Origin: JACCSI01 sp035575715
GTDB lineage: Bacteria > Acidobacteriota > Vicinamibacteria > Vicinamibacterales > UBA2999
DNA: 64,000 bases
Assembly (NCBI GenBank): GCA_035575715.1
Contig: DATLXN010000012.1
Coordinates: forward strand, 62,001-126,000
Direction: 5' to 3'
Under the pieces are notes generated by a model that worked only from the letters and a program-made list of their open reading frames with translations, was not told the DNA's origin and searched no databases. Position numbers and translations under genes: made by a program. Positions within the stretch are counted from its first letter, which is position 1; each line of letters opens with the position of its first letter. Positions 33,934-42,712 of this stretch are shown piece after piece.

Positions 33934-34797
33934 ATGCCCGAGCTGAGTGTCGTCGTCGTCAATTTCAACGCCGGTGCCGCGCTGGAGGCCACCCTTGGCT
34001 CGCTCGAAGGCGGGCTATCGGGCCTTGACTGGGAAGCGGTCGTGGTCGATAACGCGTCGAGCGACGGCAGCGAGCGGCGCGCTGAAATGGCAGGGCCACG
34101 CGTGCGGTTACTCCGCCAGCCACGTAACGGTGGTTTTGCCGCTGGCGTCAATGCCGGCCTGGCCGCGACCACGGCGCCTGACGTGCTGATCCTCAATCCC
34201 GATTGCAGCGTGGACACCGGTGCGGTGCGAACGCTTCGTGAGCAACTCCACCGGTGGCCGCGATGCGCGATCGTCGGACCGCGTATCCTCGACCCTGACG
34301 GTCAGTTGCAAGAGAGCGCCCGCGGCGACCCCAACTTGTTGACTGGTATCTTCGGACGCACCGGACTGCTGTCGCGACTGCTGCCGGGTACGCGAATCGT
34401 TCGCAAGAACCTGTCGTCGCAAGACGCGATCGATTCCGGCGCGTCGAGTATTGTCGTGGAATGGGTCTCCGGTGCGTGCATGCTGGCGAAGCGCACAGCG
34501 CTCGACGTGGTCCAGGGTTTCGACGAGCGATATTTTCTCTACTGGGAGGACGCCGACTTGTGCCGACGTCTGCGCACGGCCGGCTGGGAGACGCGCTACG
34601 TGCCCGCAGCCGTCGTCCGTCACCAGGTCGGTCAGTCCAGCCGTTCAGCGCCGGGTCTTGCGAATCGTGAGTTTCATCGCAGCGCGTATCGCTACTACGT
34701 CACCCATGTCGTGCCGCAGCCGTGGCATCCGGGCCGCGCCGTGGCGTGGGCGTTGCTGACGGTGAGAGCGGCGGTCAAGGCAGTCGCGCGATCATGA
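33934..34797 (+). CDS. GT2-family glycosyltransferase
   Basis: 287 residues. GT-A fold: LSVVVVNFNAGAALEATLG, VVVDNASSDGSERRAE, NGGFAAGVNAGLAAT, VLILNPDCSVDTGAV (NPD as the DxD equivalent), ESARGDPNL, WVSGACMLAKRTALDVVQGFDERYFLYWEDADLCRRL split across the acceptor region, and VRHQVGQSS. This is the rhamnosyltransferase-like subgroup, next to another GT2 gene and rmlD. Overlaps rmlD by ATGA. Confidence 0.92.
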   Translation: MPELSVVVVNFNAGAALEATLGSLEGGLSGLDWEAVVVDNASSDGSERRAEMAGPRVRLLRQPRNGGFAAGVNAGLAATTAPDVLILNPDCSVDTGAVRTLREQLHRWPRCAIVGPRILDPDGQLQESARGDPNLLTGIFGRTGLLSRLLPGTRIVRKNLSSQDAIDSGASSIVVEWVSGACMLAKRTALDVVQGFDERYFLYWEDADLCRRLRTAGWETRYVPAAVVRHQVGQSSRSAPGLANREFHRSAYRYYVTHVVPQPWHPGRAVAWALLTVRAAVKAVARS

Positions 34798-35660
34798 CCA
34801 TTCTGATCACCGGCGCCGAGGGCCAGCTCGGACGCATCTTGTCGACCAGCCTCGCGTCGCTCGGCAACGTCCTGCCGTGCGACCGTCGCGCGCTTGATCT
34901 CGGTCATCCGGAGCAGATTGCCGACGTCATCGGCCGTGTGCGGCCTGCGGTGATTGTCAACTGCGCCGCCTTTAACGATGTCGATCGCGCCGAGGAACAG
35001 GCCGAGATCGCGCTCGAGATCAATGCGATCGCCGTTCGCTCGCTGGCTCGAGCCGCACGCCGGCACGGCGCGTTGCTGGTTCACTTCAGCAGCGACTTTG
35101 TCTTCAACGGCAGCGCCGTGGTGCCCTATACGGAAGCCGACCAGCCGTCGCCGCAAAGCGTCTACGCGGCGTCCAAGCTCATTGGCGAGTGGCTGGCGCA
35201 AGACACCGAGCGCTGGCTGGTGCTGCGGGTCGAGAGTCTGTTTGGCGTGCGGCATTCGCCGGGGTCGTCGCGGGTCGGCAGCGTCGATCGGATCATCGCG
35301 GCGCTCGAAGAGAGCCGGCCGACCAAGGTCTTTCGCGATCGCGTGGTCTCGCCGAGTTATTTGATCGACGTCGCCGAGGCGGTCAAGCATTTGATCCAGA
35401 CCAACGCAGAATCGAGTCTTTACCATGTCGTCAACCGCGGCCACTGCACGTGGTACGAATTGGGCCTGGAGATCGCCGGGCACATCGGGGGGCGGGAGTT
35501 GCTCGATCCGATTGACGCCAGCGGTCTGGCGCTGAAGGCGTCGCGCCCGCAGTTTGCGGCGCTGTCACCGGACAAGTTAGCGAGCGCCGGGTTCGTCATG
35601 CCCACCTGGCAGGATGCGATTGAGCGTTACCTGGCGTTCCGCGCGACGGCTCAGTCGTGA
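34794..35660 (+). CDS. rmlD: dTDP-4-dehydrorhamnose reductase-like (RmlD family)
   Basis: 288 residues from the ATG overlapping the previous stop. Rossmann loop ILITGAEGQLGRILSTSL, VIVNCAAFNDVDRAEEQAE (classical RmlD signature), FSSDFVFNGS, and catalytic YAASKLIGEWLAQ (YxxxK). RmlD makes dTDP-L-rhamnose in the last step; other sugar reductions are possible in this family. RmlA and RmlC are not in the window; the 18072 dehydratase could be the partner or not. Its 3' end overlaps the convergent oxidase gene by 10 bases, so no terminator separates the strands here. Confidence 0.88.
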   Translation: MTILITGAEGQLGRILSTSLASLGNVLPCDRRALDLGHPEQIADVIGRVRPAVIVNCAAFNDVDRAEEQAEIALEINAIAVRSLARAARRHGALLVHFSSDFVFNGSAVVPYTEADQPSPQSVYAASKLIGEWLAQDTERWLVLRVESLFGVRHSPGSSRVGSVDRIIAALEESRPTKVFRDRVVSPSYLIDVAEAVKHLIQTNAESSLYHVVNRGHCTWYELGLEIAGHIGGRELLDPIDASGLALKASRPQFAALSPDKLASAGFVMPTWQDAIERYLAFRATAQS

Positions 35661-36736
35661 TGCTGCCAGATGCCGGCGACCATCTCGCCGATCGCCAGGC
35701 ACGAGGTGAGGCCCGGCGATTCGATACCGGCCGCCTGGATCACATGCGGGTTGACCGCATCGCGTTCGATAATGAAATCGGCGAAACGCTGATCGGGCCC
35801 ATGCAGCTTGGGCCGAATCCCGGTCGCGCCCGGTTGCAGGTCGGCGAGCTTGATATCCGGCAGCAGCGGCCGCGCCGCTTCGACAAACGCCTCGAGCGGC
35901 AGCCGGTCACTCTCGTAGTCGTCCTTGCTGTCCTGAAATTTCGCCGTCGGTCCTAACCGCACGCTGCCCCACGTCGTTTTCGTCAGGTGCACCCCCAGTG
36001 ACGAGTGCGCCGGCAGCGGATACACCAACCCATTCACCCAGTGCTGTCGAGAGCGCGCGAGCTCTGCGTACTCGCCGCGACACGGGTGGATGGTAAATGC
36101 GCGCCCGGCCAGCAGCGCCGAGACGTGATCGGCGTACAGGCCTGCGGCATTGACCACCTGTCGTGCTGAAAACTGTTCGTGCGGGGTCGTCAACTCCACC
36201 CCGTCGCCGATCGTCACTGCAGCGGTCAGTGGGCTGGCGACCACGAGGGCGACATCTTGTGCACGGCACGCGTGGGTTAACGCCCGGACCAGCGCTTCGG
36301 TTTCGACCATGCCGGTCGTCGGCGACCAGATCCCGGCCAGCGCACGGATGTGCGGCTCGCGCTGACGGATAAACGCGCGGTCGACGACCTCCAGCTCGAC
36401 GCCATTCGCGATGCCGCGCTGGCAGAGCGCCTCCAGCGCCGCGCGCTCATGTTCTTGGTTGATGACGATGAACTTGCCGCTGCGGCGGTAGGGGACATGG
36501 TGGCGTTCGCAAAAGTCGTAGAGGCGATCACGGCCTTCGACGCACAAGCGGCCTTTCAGCGATCCCTCGGGATAGTAGATCCCGGCGTGGATGACGCCGC
36601 TATTGCGGGTACTGGTGCTGTGACCCGTGCGTGTTTCGCGTTCCAAGACACACACGCTGGCGCCGCGTTGGGCAAGAGCGAGGGCACACGACAGGCCAAC
36701 AACGCCGCCGCCGATCACTGCTACATCGAGATCCAT
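35651..36736 (-). CDS. lhgO: FAD-dependent L-2-hydroxyglutarate oxidase-like protein (LhgO)
   Basis: 361 residues. DAO-fold flavoprotein: DVAVIGGGVVGLSCALALAQ (FAD loop), VCVLERETRTGHSTSTRNSGVIHAGIYY (the family's GHSTSxRNSGVIHAGIYY region, covering the active site), RRSGKFIVI, VVNAAGLYADHV, and GIRPKLHG near the end. LhgO oxidises L-2-hydroxyglutarate to 2-oxoglutarate and passes electrons to the quinone pool. It is the only minus-strand gene inside the polysaccharide cluster and starts 43 bases from the divergent DegT gene. No link to glycan synthesis is evident. Confidence 0.9.
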   Translation of the reverse strand: MDLDVAVIGGGVVGLSCALALAQRGASVCVLERETRTGHSTSTRNSGVIHAGIYYPEGSLKGRLCVEGRDRLYDFCERHHVPYRRSGKFIVINQEHERAALEALCQRGIANGVELEVVDRAFIRQREPHIRALAGIWSPTTGMVETEALVRALTHACRAQDVALVVASPLTAAVTIGDGVELTTPHEQFSARQVVNAAGLYADHVSALLAGRAFTIHPCRGEYAELARSRQHWVNGLVYPLPAHSSLGVHLTKTTWGSVRLGPTAKFQDSKDDYESDRLPLEAFVEAARPLLPDIKLADLQPGATGIRPKLHGPDQRFADFIIERDAVNPHVIQAAGIESPGLTSCLAIGEMVAGIWQHHD

Positions 36737-36740
36737 CCGG

Positions 36741-36770
36741 TTGGAATATTACCTGTCGGCGGGATACCAT
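36741..36770 (+). promoter_or_regulatory. Possible promoter in the divergent 43-base gap (lhgO / DegT)
   Basis: TTGGAA at 36741-36746 and TACCAT at 36765-36770 are 18 bases apart and lie upstream of the GTG start at 36780. Each matches the sigma-70 consensus at four of six positions. The divergent arrangement demands promoters in or near this gap, but the match is weak. Confidence 0.3.
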
Positions 36771-36779
36771 GTCAGGTTT

Positions 36780-37892
36780 GTGGCCGTTCCATTACTCGAT
36801 TTAGGGGCGCAGCAGGCGCCGTTGCGGGCCGATTTATTGGCCGCGTTGACCCGCGTCCTCGACAGCCAGCGCTTCATCATGGGTCCTGAAGTGGAGGGCC
36901 TCGAGCGTGAGCTCGCGGATTACATTGGCGTCCCGGTGGCTGTCGGGATGTCATCCGGCACCGATGCCTTGTTGGCGGCGCTGATGACGCTGGGCGTGTC
37001 CTACGGTGACGAAGTCATCACCAGCACCTATTCATTTTTTGCCACGGCCGGTGCCGTAGCGAGACTAGGCGCTCGGCCGGTGCTGGTCGACATCCAACCC
37101 GAGACGTTCAACCTGGATCCGGCCGCAGTGGCGGCGGCCATCACCCGGCGCACCAAAGCGATCATCCCGGTGCACCTGTTCGGGCAGGCCGCGGACCTTC
37201 ATCCAATCCTGAATGCGGCGATCCCCGCCGCCATTCCGGTTGTTGAGGACGCGGCGCAGGCGATCGGTGCGACCTACGACGGTCACCAGGTCGGCAGCTT
37301 CGGCGCGATTGGCTGTTTTTCGTTTTTCCCCAGCAAGAATCTTGGCGCGTTCGGCGATGCCGGTTTGTTGACCACGACCAGCGCGGCGCTGGGCCATCGC
37401 GCCCGGTTGCTGCGAAACCACGGCATGGAGCCGAAGTACTACCACCACCTGCTGGGCGGCAACTTCCGCATCGACGCCATTCAAGCCGCGATTCTGCGCG
37501 TCAAGCTGCCACACCTCGATGCGTGGACCGCGGCGCGTCAGCGCAACGCCGCACGCTATCGGGCGATGTTCGCCGCGGCGGGCGTCAGCGACATCACGCT
37601 GCCAGTCGAAGCGCCGAATCGCACGCATATTTACAACCAGTTCGTGATCCGTGCGCCGCGCCGGGATCAACTGAAAGGGGCGCTCGACGCCGCCGGTATT
37701 GGCACGGAGATTTACTATCCGGTGCCTTTTCATCTGCAGAAGTGCTTCGCGAATCTCGGTTACCCGCAAGGCACCTTTCCACACGCCGAAGCCGCCGCCC
37801 GGGAATCACTGGCATTGCCGATTTACGGCGAGCTCACCGACAGTCAGCAAGCGGAAGTCGTCGACGCCGTCGCGCATTTTTATCGCGGATAA
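36780..37892 (+). CDS. DegT/DnrJ/EryC1-family PLP-dependent sugar aminotransferase (WbpE-like), second copy
   Basis: 370 residues. The frame is open far upstream into the antisense of lhgO; the GTG at 36780 giving VAVPLLDLGAQQAPLR matches the standard family N-terminus and is chosen. Motifs: FIMGPEVEGLERELADYIG, VGMSSGTDALLAAL, TSTYSFFATAGAVARLG, VVEDAAQAIGATYDG (PLP Asp), SFFPSKNLGAFGDAG (PLP Lys), and LRNHGMEPKYYHHLLGGNFR. Next to a UDP-sugar dehydrogenase it resembles the WbpE/WbpA pairing for diamino-uronic acid sugars, although WbpB and WbpD counterparts are not visible. Confidence 0.9.
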   Translation: MAVPLLDLGAQQAPLRADLLAALTRVLDSQRFIMGPEVEGLERELADYIGVPVAVGMSSGTDALLAALMTLGVSYGDEVITSTYSFFATAGAVARLGARPVLVDIQPETFNLDPAAVAAAITRRTKAIIPVHLFGQAADLHPILNAAIPAAIPVVEDAAQAIGATYDGHQVGSFGAIGCFSFFPSKNLGAFGDAGLLTTTSAALGHRARLLRNHGMEPKYYHHLLGGNFRIDAIQAAILRVKLPHLDAWTAARQRNAARYRAMFAAAGVSDITLPVEAPNRTHIYNQFVIRAPRRDQLKGALDAAGIGTEIYYPVPFHLQKCFANLGYPQGTFPHAEAAARESLALPIYGELTDSQQAEVVDAVAHFYRG

Positions 37893-37895
37893 AGC

Positions 37896-39188
37896 ATGAA
37901 TTTGTTAAGTCGCATCGAATCGAAAAAAGCCCGTCTCGGCGTCATCGGCCTGGGCTACGTCGGATTGCCGCTGGCGGTCGAATTTGCCCGCGCCGGGTTT
38001 GCAGTCGTCGGCTATGACGTCGCCGCCGACCGGGTCGCCGAACTCAACGCCGGCAAGAGTTACATCCCGGACGTGTCATCCGCACATCTCGCCGAGGTGG
38101 TCAACGACGGACGGTTCCGCGCCAGCACTGATCCGGAAGCATTGGCCGACGTCGACATCATCGACATCTGCGTGCCGACGCCGTTGCGCAAGACCCGCGA
38201 TCCTGATCTCTCTTATGTCGTGCAAGCCGTGCAGACCATTGCGTCGGTGTTGCGCAAAGGGCAGTTGATCATTCTCGAGTCGACTACCTATCCAGGAACG
38301 ACCGACGAAGTCGTGCAGCCTGCGCTCGAAGCGGGCGGCCTCAAGGCCGGCGACGATTTCTATCTCGCCTTCTCGCCCGAGCGTGTCGACCCCGGCAACC
38401 CGACCTACACGACCAAGAACATTCCCAAAGTCGTCGGCGGGATCAACCAAGCCAGCACTGAGGCGGCCGTCGCGTTCTACAGCCAGATGATGAACACGGT
38501 GGTGCCGGTGTCCTCAACGCGCGTTGCGGAAATGGTCAAGCTGCTCGAGAACACCTTCCGCGCCGTCAACATCGGCCTGGTCAACGAACTCGCGCTGATG
38601 TGCCACCGCATGAACATCGATGTCTGGGAAGTGATCGATGCGGCCAAGACCAAACCGTTTGGCTTCATGCCGTTCTATCCCGGGCCCGGTCTCGGCGGTC
38701 ACTGCATTCCGATCGATCCGTTTTACCTGTCGTGGAAGGCGCGACAAAGCGGCTTCGAAGCGCGCTTCATCGAGTTGGCCGGCAATGTCAACGGCGCGAT
38801 GCCGGAGTACGTCGTCGAACGTGTTTCAGAGGCGCTCAATTCGAACAAAAGGGCCATCAACGGCTCGCGCATCCACATTTTCGGGGTCGCTTACAAGCGC
38901 GATGTCAACGACATGCGGGAATCGCCGGCGCTGGACATCATGGAGATCCTGGCGCGGCGCGGTGCGCAGATCAGCTACACCGATCCGTATGTGCCGCAGT
39001 TCCACCACGCGACGCTCAATCTCACCTCGGTGGCGGAGGATCGAGCCGCCAGCAACAGCGACTGCGCCTTAATCGTCACCGATCACAAGGTCTTCGACTA
39101 CCACCGCATCGTCGAGGCGTTTCCGCTGATTGTCGATACCCGCAACGCGCTCAAGGGCGTGGCGAGCGCGAAGATCTTCCGGCTGTAG
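37896..39188 (+). CDS. UDP-N-acetyl-hexosamine (or UDP-glucose) 6-dehydrogenase, WbpA/WecC/TuaD family
   Basis: 430 residues. NAD domain LGVIGLGYVGLPLAVEFARA, VDIIDICVPTPLRKTRDPDL, ILESTTYPGTTDEVV, FYLAFSPERVDPGNP, middle domain VKLLENTFRAVNIGLVNELA, catalytic loop GPGLGGHCIPIDPFYLSWKA with the nucleophile Cys, and C-terminal UDP-binding part VAYKRDVNDMRESPAL. It oxidises C6 of a UDP-sugar twice to the uronic acid. The GHCIPIDPFY pattern and PERVDPG are the WbpA-like UDP-GlcNAc dehydrogenase subgroup. An amidated product through the 14508 enzyme is possible. Confidence 0.92.
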   Translation: MNLLSRIESKKARLGVIGLGYVGLPLAVEFARAGFAVVGYDVAADRVAELNAGKSYIPDVSSAHLAEVVNDGRFRASTDPEALADVDIIDICVPTPLRKTRDPDLSYVVQAVQTIASVLRKGQLIILESTTYPGTTDEVVQPALEAGGLKAGDDFYLAFSPERVDPGNPTYTTKNIPKVVGGINQASTEAAVAFYSQMMNTVVPVSSTRVAEMVKLLENTFRAVNIGLVNELALMCHRMNIDVWEVIDAAKTKPFGFMPFYPGPGLGGHCIPIDPFYLSWKARQSGFEARFIELAGNVNGAMPEYVVERVSEALNSNKRAINGSRIHIFGVAYKRDVNDMRESPALDIMEILARRGAQISYTDPYVPQFHHATLNLTSVAEDRAASNSDCALIVTDHKVFDYHRIVEAFPLIVDTRNALKGVASAKIFRL

Positions 39189-39208
39189 GACCCGCGCCGC
39201 AGACTTCA

Positions 39209-40471
39209 ATGATGTTTCTCAGATCTTCGTTCGCGCTGGCGGTGGTCCTGGTTCTGGTTCTGGCCGCGTCAGCGCTGCCGCGTGCCCAGGCGGCCAAGGC
39301 GATTCGTTTTGCGCGTCTCTGGGACGGGGCAAAAACGATCACCGACGCCGTGGTCGTCGTCGATGGCGAGACGATCGCGAGTGTCGGAAGCGGCCATGCC
39401 GCAGTACCGAAGGGCGCAGAAGTGGTCGACCTGCGCCGCTACAGCGGCATTCCCGGGATGATCGACCTGCACACCCACATGACCTACTACTGGGACCGTG
39501 CGCCGGGCACCAGCCCGCGCGGCGCCGCGGCAGGACCGCGCCGGCTGCCCGCGGTCACGGTCTACCTGGCCCAGGACAACGCCAAACGGACGATCGAAAC
39601 CGGCGTGACGACCGCGCGCGACCTGGGGGCGCAGGCCGACATGGATCTCGCGATGCGCGATCTGATCAACGCCAACGCGATGGTCGGCCCGCGCCTGTTC
39701 GTCTCAGGCACCGGCTTCTCGAAGCGGGCGGGCGCGCCGGTCGATCTCGACGGCCTGAAGAAGAACGTCGCCGAGCACGTCGAGAAGGGCGTCGACGTGA
39801 TCAAGGTCTACAGCGGGACGGGCGGCTTCGACACCGTCGTCACGACGCAGACACTCAACTTCGACGAGCTGAAGACGATCGTGGACGCGTCGCACGCCGC
39901 GGGCAAGAAAGTGGCGATCCACTCCTACAACGCGTCTGGCGCAAAGGATGCGGTCCGCGCCGGCGCCGACTCGCTCGAGCACGGCATCGAGATCGACGAC
40001 GAGACGTTTGCCGAGATGGCGAAGCGCGGCACGGTGTGGGTGCCGACCGTTGATCACAACCGCTACTACATCGACGCGAAGGACGAGTTCCGTTTCCGGC
40101 CCGAGGCGATTGCGCCGATCCAGGACTACATCGCCAAGAACTTTGCGGCAATGCAGCGAGCCGTCAAGGCCGGCGTGAAGCTGGGCATGGGCTCGGACGC
40201 GGTGTTCTCGATGTTCGGCCAGAACACCCGCGAGCTGGCGTGGATGGTCAAGGCCGGGTTGACCCCGGAACAGGCGTTGATGACCGCGACGACCAACGCG
40301 GCCGACCTCGTCGGCATGAAGGGACGCCTCGGGTGCCTGCAGCCAGGCTGTCTCGCAGACGTGGTGGCGATCGAGGGCGATCCGACAAAGGACATCGACA
40401 CCGCGATCAACGGCGTCCGTTGGGTGATGAAGGGCGGCGTCGTCTACGTGGACAAGCGATCGGCCCGGTAG
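39209..40471 (+). CDS. Secreted amidohydrolase (imidazolonepropionase-like superfamily)
   Basis: 420 residues from the ATG at 39209 (or 39212). A signal peptide is visible: basic start FLRSS, hydrophobic ALAVVLVLVLAASAL, then PRAQAA cleavage region. The metal-dependent hydrolase domain has GIPGMIDLHTHMTYYW (HxH), TGVTTARDLG, DVIKVYSGTG (bridging Lys), VAIHSYNASGAKDAV (metal His), SLEHGIEIDDE (metal His), and GMGSDAVFSMFG (metal Asp). LGCLQPGCLADVVAIEGDP is the usual C-terminal composite sheet. It would hydrolyse a cyclic amide or peptide outside the cytoplasm. It starts 20 bases after the dehydrogenase but is probably unrelated to glycan synthesis. Confidence 0.88.
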   Translation: MMFLRSSFALAVVLVLVLAASALPRAQAAKAIRFARLWDGAKTITDAVVVVDGETIASVGSGHAAVPKGAEVVDLRRYSGIPGMIDLHTHMTYYWDRAPGTSPRGAAAGPRRLPAVTVYLAQDNAKRTIETGVTTARDLGAQADMDLAMRDLINANAMVGPRLFVSGTGFSKRAGAPVDLDGLKKNVAEHVEKGVDVIKVYSGTGGFDTVVTTQTLNFDELKTIVDASHAAGKKVAIHSYNASGAKDAVRAGADSLEHGIEIDDETFAEMAKRGTVWVPTVDHNRYYIDAKDEFRFRPEAIAPIQDYIAKNFAAMQRAVKAGVKLGMGSDAVFSMFGQNTRELAWMVKAGLTPEQALMTATTNAADLVGMKGRLGCLQPGCLADVVAIEGDPTKDIDTAINGVRWVMKGGVVYVDKRSAR

Positions 40472-40720
40472 CAGGACTCGGCGCCTCGCGCCTCGCAGGA
40501 GTCGCTTCGCTCGCCAGGACGCGCGGCCGCTTCGCGGCGCGCGCAGGAGCTCGGCCGTTCGGCCTCGCTCGCATTTTGCACCAATGCTGGCTCCGTGTCC
40601 GAGTCAACGCACCGAGCCGAGGCCGAACGGCCTCGGTCCTGCACGCGCCGCGAAGCGGCCGCGTGTCCTGCGAGCGCCGGAGGCGCGAGTCGTGCGAGGC
40701 GGCGGAAGCCGCCGAGTCCG
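40472..40720. repeat. Opposed hairpin arrays with constant CAGGA / TCCTG linkers (gene-less form)
   Basis: The 257-base convergent gap holds no gene. CAGGA occurs at 40472, 40496, 40515 and 40544; between them are different short palindromes such as GGCGCctcGCGCC, a CGCGCGG..TTCG..GCGCGCG stem and GGCCGttCGGCC. After a unique centre (about 40573-40611) the reverse linker TCCTG follows at 40637 and 40666, with variants TCGTG (40690) and TCCG (40717), again separated by palindromes such as GAGGCCGaaCGGCCTC. The whole forms two arrays facing each other. It may also act as a bidirectional terminator between the flanking convergent genes. Confidence 0.8.
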
Positions 40721-40728
40721 CAGCGTCG

Positions 40729-42708
40729 TCAAGGCACGACGATGTCCGGCGTGGCGTCGCCGGGCAGCTCGCGGATCCATCGCCCGGATATTTTCAGTCC
40801 CCGTCCCTCTGAGGACGTGCGCGAGGCCTCCATGGCCACCATCAGAAACCGCTGCCCCGTGGGCACCGCTATGATTCGACGAACCGGCGTGCCGGTCGAC
40901 TCGGCGTCGGCAATCAACTGATCACCTCGCCACATCCGCACCTGCACTGGAGCGCTGGCGGCGTCGGCCGAGGGCCAGGCGGTGAGATCGAAATACGCAT
41001 GCTCGGCGCGCAGCACGCCGACCGCATAGCTGCCGGTAAACCGCACGGGGCCAAGCGCGGCGTCGTTTTCCGCTGCTGAAAAACCGTAGGCATATGGAAA
41101 CCCCACACGCAGGGCGCGAACCGGAACGCGCAGGTTGCCGTGTGCGCTTTGCCATTGCCCTGCGGCGACGACCGCCGCGATGACCAACACCACCACCCAC
41201 GCGAGCCGCGAAGCGACCGACGGCAATGGCGAGGCAGGGCCGCCCTCGACAAGCGCACCGAGCCAATACAGCAGCGTCACAAAGGTGATCAACAGAGCCG
41301 GGTGTTGGGTTGCTAACCCGAACAGGCTGGCGAGGCCGAGACCGACGATGACGCCGCGGATCACGGTCGCCGGATCGCGATGGGTTCCGGTGGCGTAGCC
41401 CCGCCCAATCAGGAACAGCACGATGACCGAAAACACCAGGCTCGGAAGGGCGCCCACGAATCCGAGCTCGACGATTTGTTGCCGCCACCAGTTTTGCGCA
41501 TTGTCGGGGGGGATCACCGCGCCGCTCGACAGAAAGAAGTAGTCAGTTGACAACTGGTTGAACGCGCCGATTCCCAACCCGGTCGCCGGATGATCGGCGA
41601 TCGCGGCTGTCGCGGCGATGCCATAGCCGTTGCGGTTCCACAGTTCATCGCCGAGCCGTGTCAACCCGCCGGTCTCGGCGCGCGGCAGGATGTCGAGGAC
41701 CCGCGTGAGTGGGTTCGATCGATCGTCGCTTTGCGTCGCAACCACCAGGACCAGCACCGCAGCAACCAGTAGCAAGACGACTGGCGCAAAGCGCGCCTGC
41801 CAGGCGCGCGCGCGATGGCTGAGAGCGATGGCGACCGCGATGAAGCCGACGACCGCGGCCAGTAGCGCCGTGCGGGAGCCTGATGCCCACATGCCGGCGA
41901 CGAGCACCGCGGCAAACAGGGCACCGAGGACGAATGGACGCCCCAGCCGCCACACCAGGGCAATGGACAGCGGCGCCCAAATGGCGGCCGCCGTGCCGAA
42001 CGAGTTGGCGTCGAGCATCAACCCGCCGGCGCGGCCCAGGCTGGGCCAGTCGCCGACGTTCAACCAGTTGATGTCCCCGTAGCGCTGATAGAGTCCCGCG
42101 ACCGCTCCGAGTGACGCGCTGATCGCGAGCGGCACCAGGATCGCGCGCTCCGCACGCCGCAGCCGTTCAGGACCAAACCGCGCCCACAACAAATCGAGCC
42201 AGAGAATGGCCAGTAACTGGGCGAGGGCGACGCTGGTGATCCACGCCGCGGTGAGCGGCGGCGGGCCGCCAAGCAAACCGTTCGGTGTATCCAGTGTCCG
42301 CGCAGCGATCAGGCTGAAGTCGATCTCACGGCCGGCGATGATCGGCCAGGTCACGGCAATGATCACTGCCCACGCCGCGAGCGGGCCCTTCCAGGTCAGC
42401 GGCAAGTGCCACCGTGACCAGTCACCGGCGGCGACGATGGGTCCGGCAAGCAACGCCAGCCAGACCAGGATCTGGTGGTAATCGGCGACCCCGAAGCCGA
42501 CCATTAAGAGTGCCGGGGACAGGTAGGCGAGGATCAGAGCCGGCGTCAGCCCGAGCGGCAGCGACACCTTGGCGAGACCATACGACGTGAGCAGCGCCGC
42601 GGCCGCAACCCACGGCAACCCGGCGACGACTTGTCCGGCCAGCAACGCGTAGGCCACTCCCGCAAGCAGCATTGAGACGAGCACGATCAGCCGGGAAAAT
42701 TGCTCCAC
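40729..42708 (-). CDS. O-antigen ligase/polymerase-like membrane protein (Wzy/WaaL family)
   Basis: 659 residues. About 12 hydrophobic helices in the first 510 residues (LIVLVSMLLAGVAYALLAG, LGLTPALILAYLSPALLMVG and so on). The family region is around GLMLDANSFGTAAAIWAPL, SGSRTALLAAVVGF (the RTA/G motif of O-antigen ligase-like proteins), and a large periplasmic loop with HPATGLGIGAFNQLSTDYFF and DNAQNWWRQQIVELGFVGAL (the conserved HN/DN-x-L-like segment). A C-terminal soluble extension of about 130 residues is beta-rich. It would polymerise or transfer lipid-linked glycan in the periplasm. It starts five bases after the methyltransferase stop. Confidence 0.82.
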   Translation of the reverse strand: MEQFSRLIVLVSMLLAGVAYALLAGQVVAGLPWVAAAALLTSYGLAKVSLPLGLTPALILAYLSPALLMVGFGVADYHQILVWLALLAGPIVAAGDWSRWHLPLTWKGPLAAWAVIIAVTWPIIAGREIDFSLIAARTLDTPNGLLGGPPPLTAAWITSVALAQLLAILWLDLLWARFGPERLRRAERAILVPLAISASLGAVAGLYQRYGDINWLNVGDWPSLGRAGGLMLDANSFGTAAAIWAPLSIALVWRLGRPFVLGALFAAVLVAGMWASGSRTALLAAVVGFIAVAIALSHRARAWQARFAPVVLLLVAAVLVLVVATQSDDRSNPLTRVLDILPRAETGGLTRLGDELWNRNGYGIAATAAIADHPATGLGIGAFNQLSTDYFFLSSGAVIPPDNAQNWWRQQIVELGFVGALPSLVFSVIVLFLIGRGYATGTHRDPATVIRGVIVGLGLASLFGLATQHPALLITFVTLLYWLGALVEGGPASPLPSVASRLAWVVVLVIAAVVAAGQWQSAHGNLRVPVRALRVGFPYAYGFSAAENDAALGPVRFTGSYAVGVLRAEHAYFDLTAWPSADAASAPVQVRMWRGDQLIADAESTGTPVRRIIAVPTGQRFLMVAMEASRTSSEGRGLKISGRWIRELPGDATPDIVVP

Positions 42709-42712
42709 TGGC

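Noticed and set aside
38600..39208. N-terminal extension of the amidohydrolase frame into the UDP-sugar dehydrogenase gene
   Set aside because: The extension overlaps a well-conserved gene in another frame, while a proper signal peptide begins at ATG 39209.
40472..40720. CRISPR array
   Set aside because: Linkers are only five bases and constant, the longer elements are variable palindromes, spacing is irregular and no cas genes are nearby.
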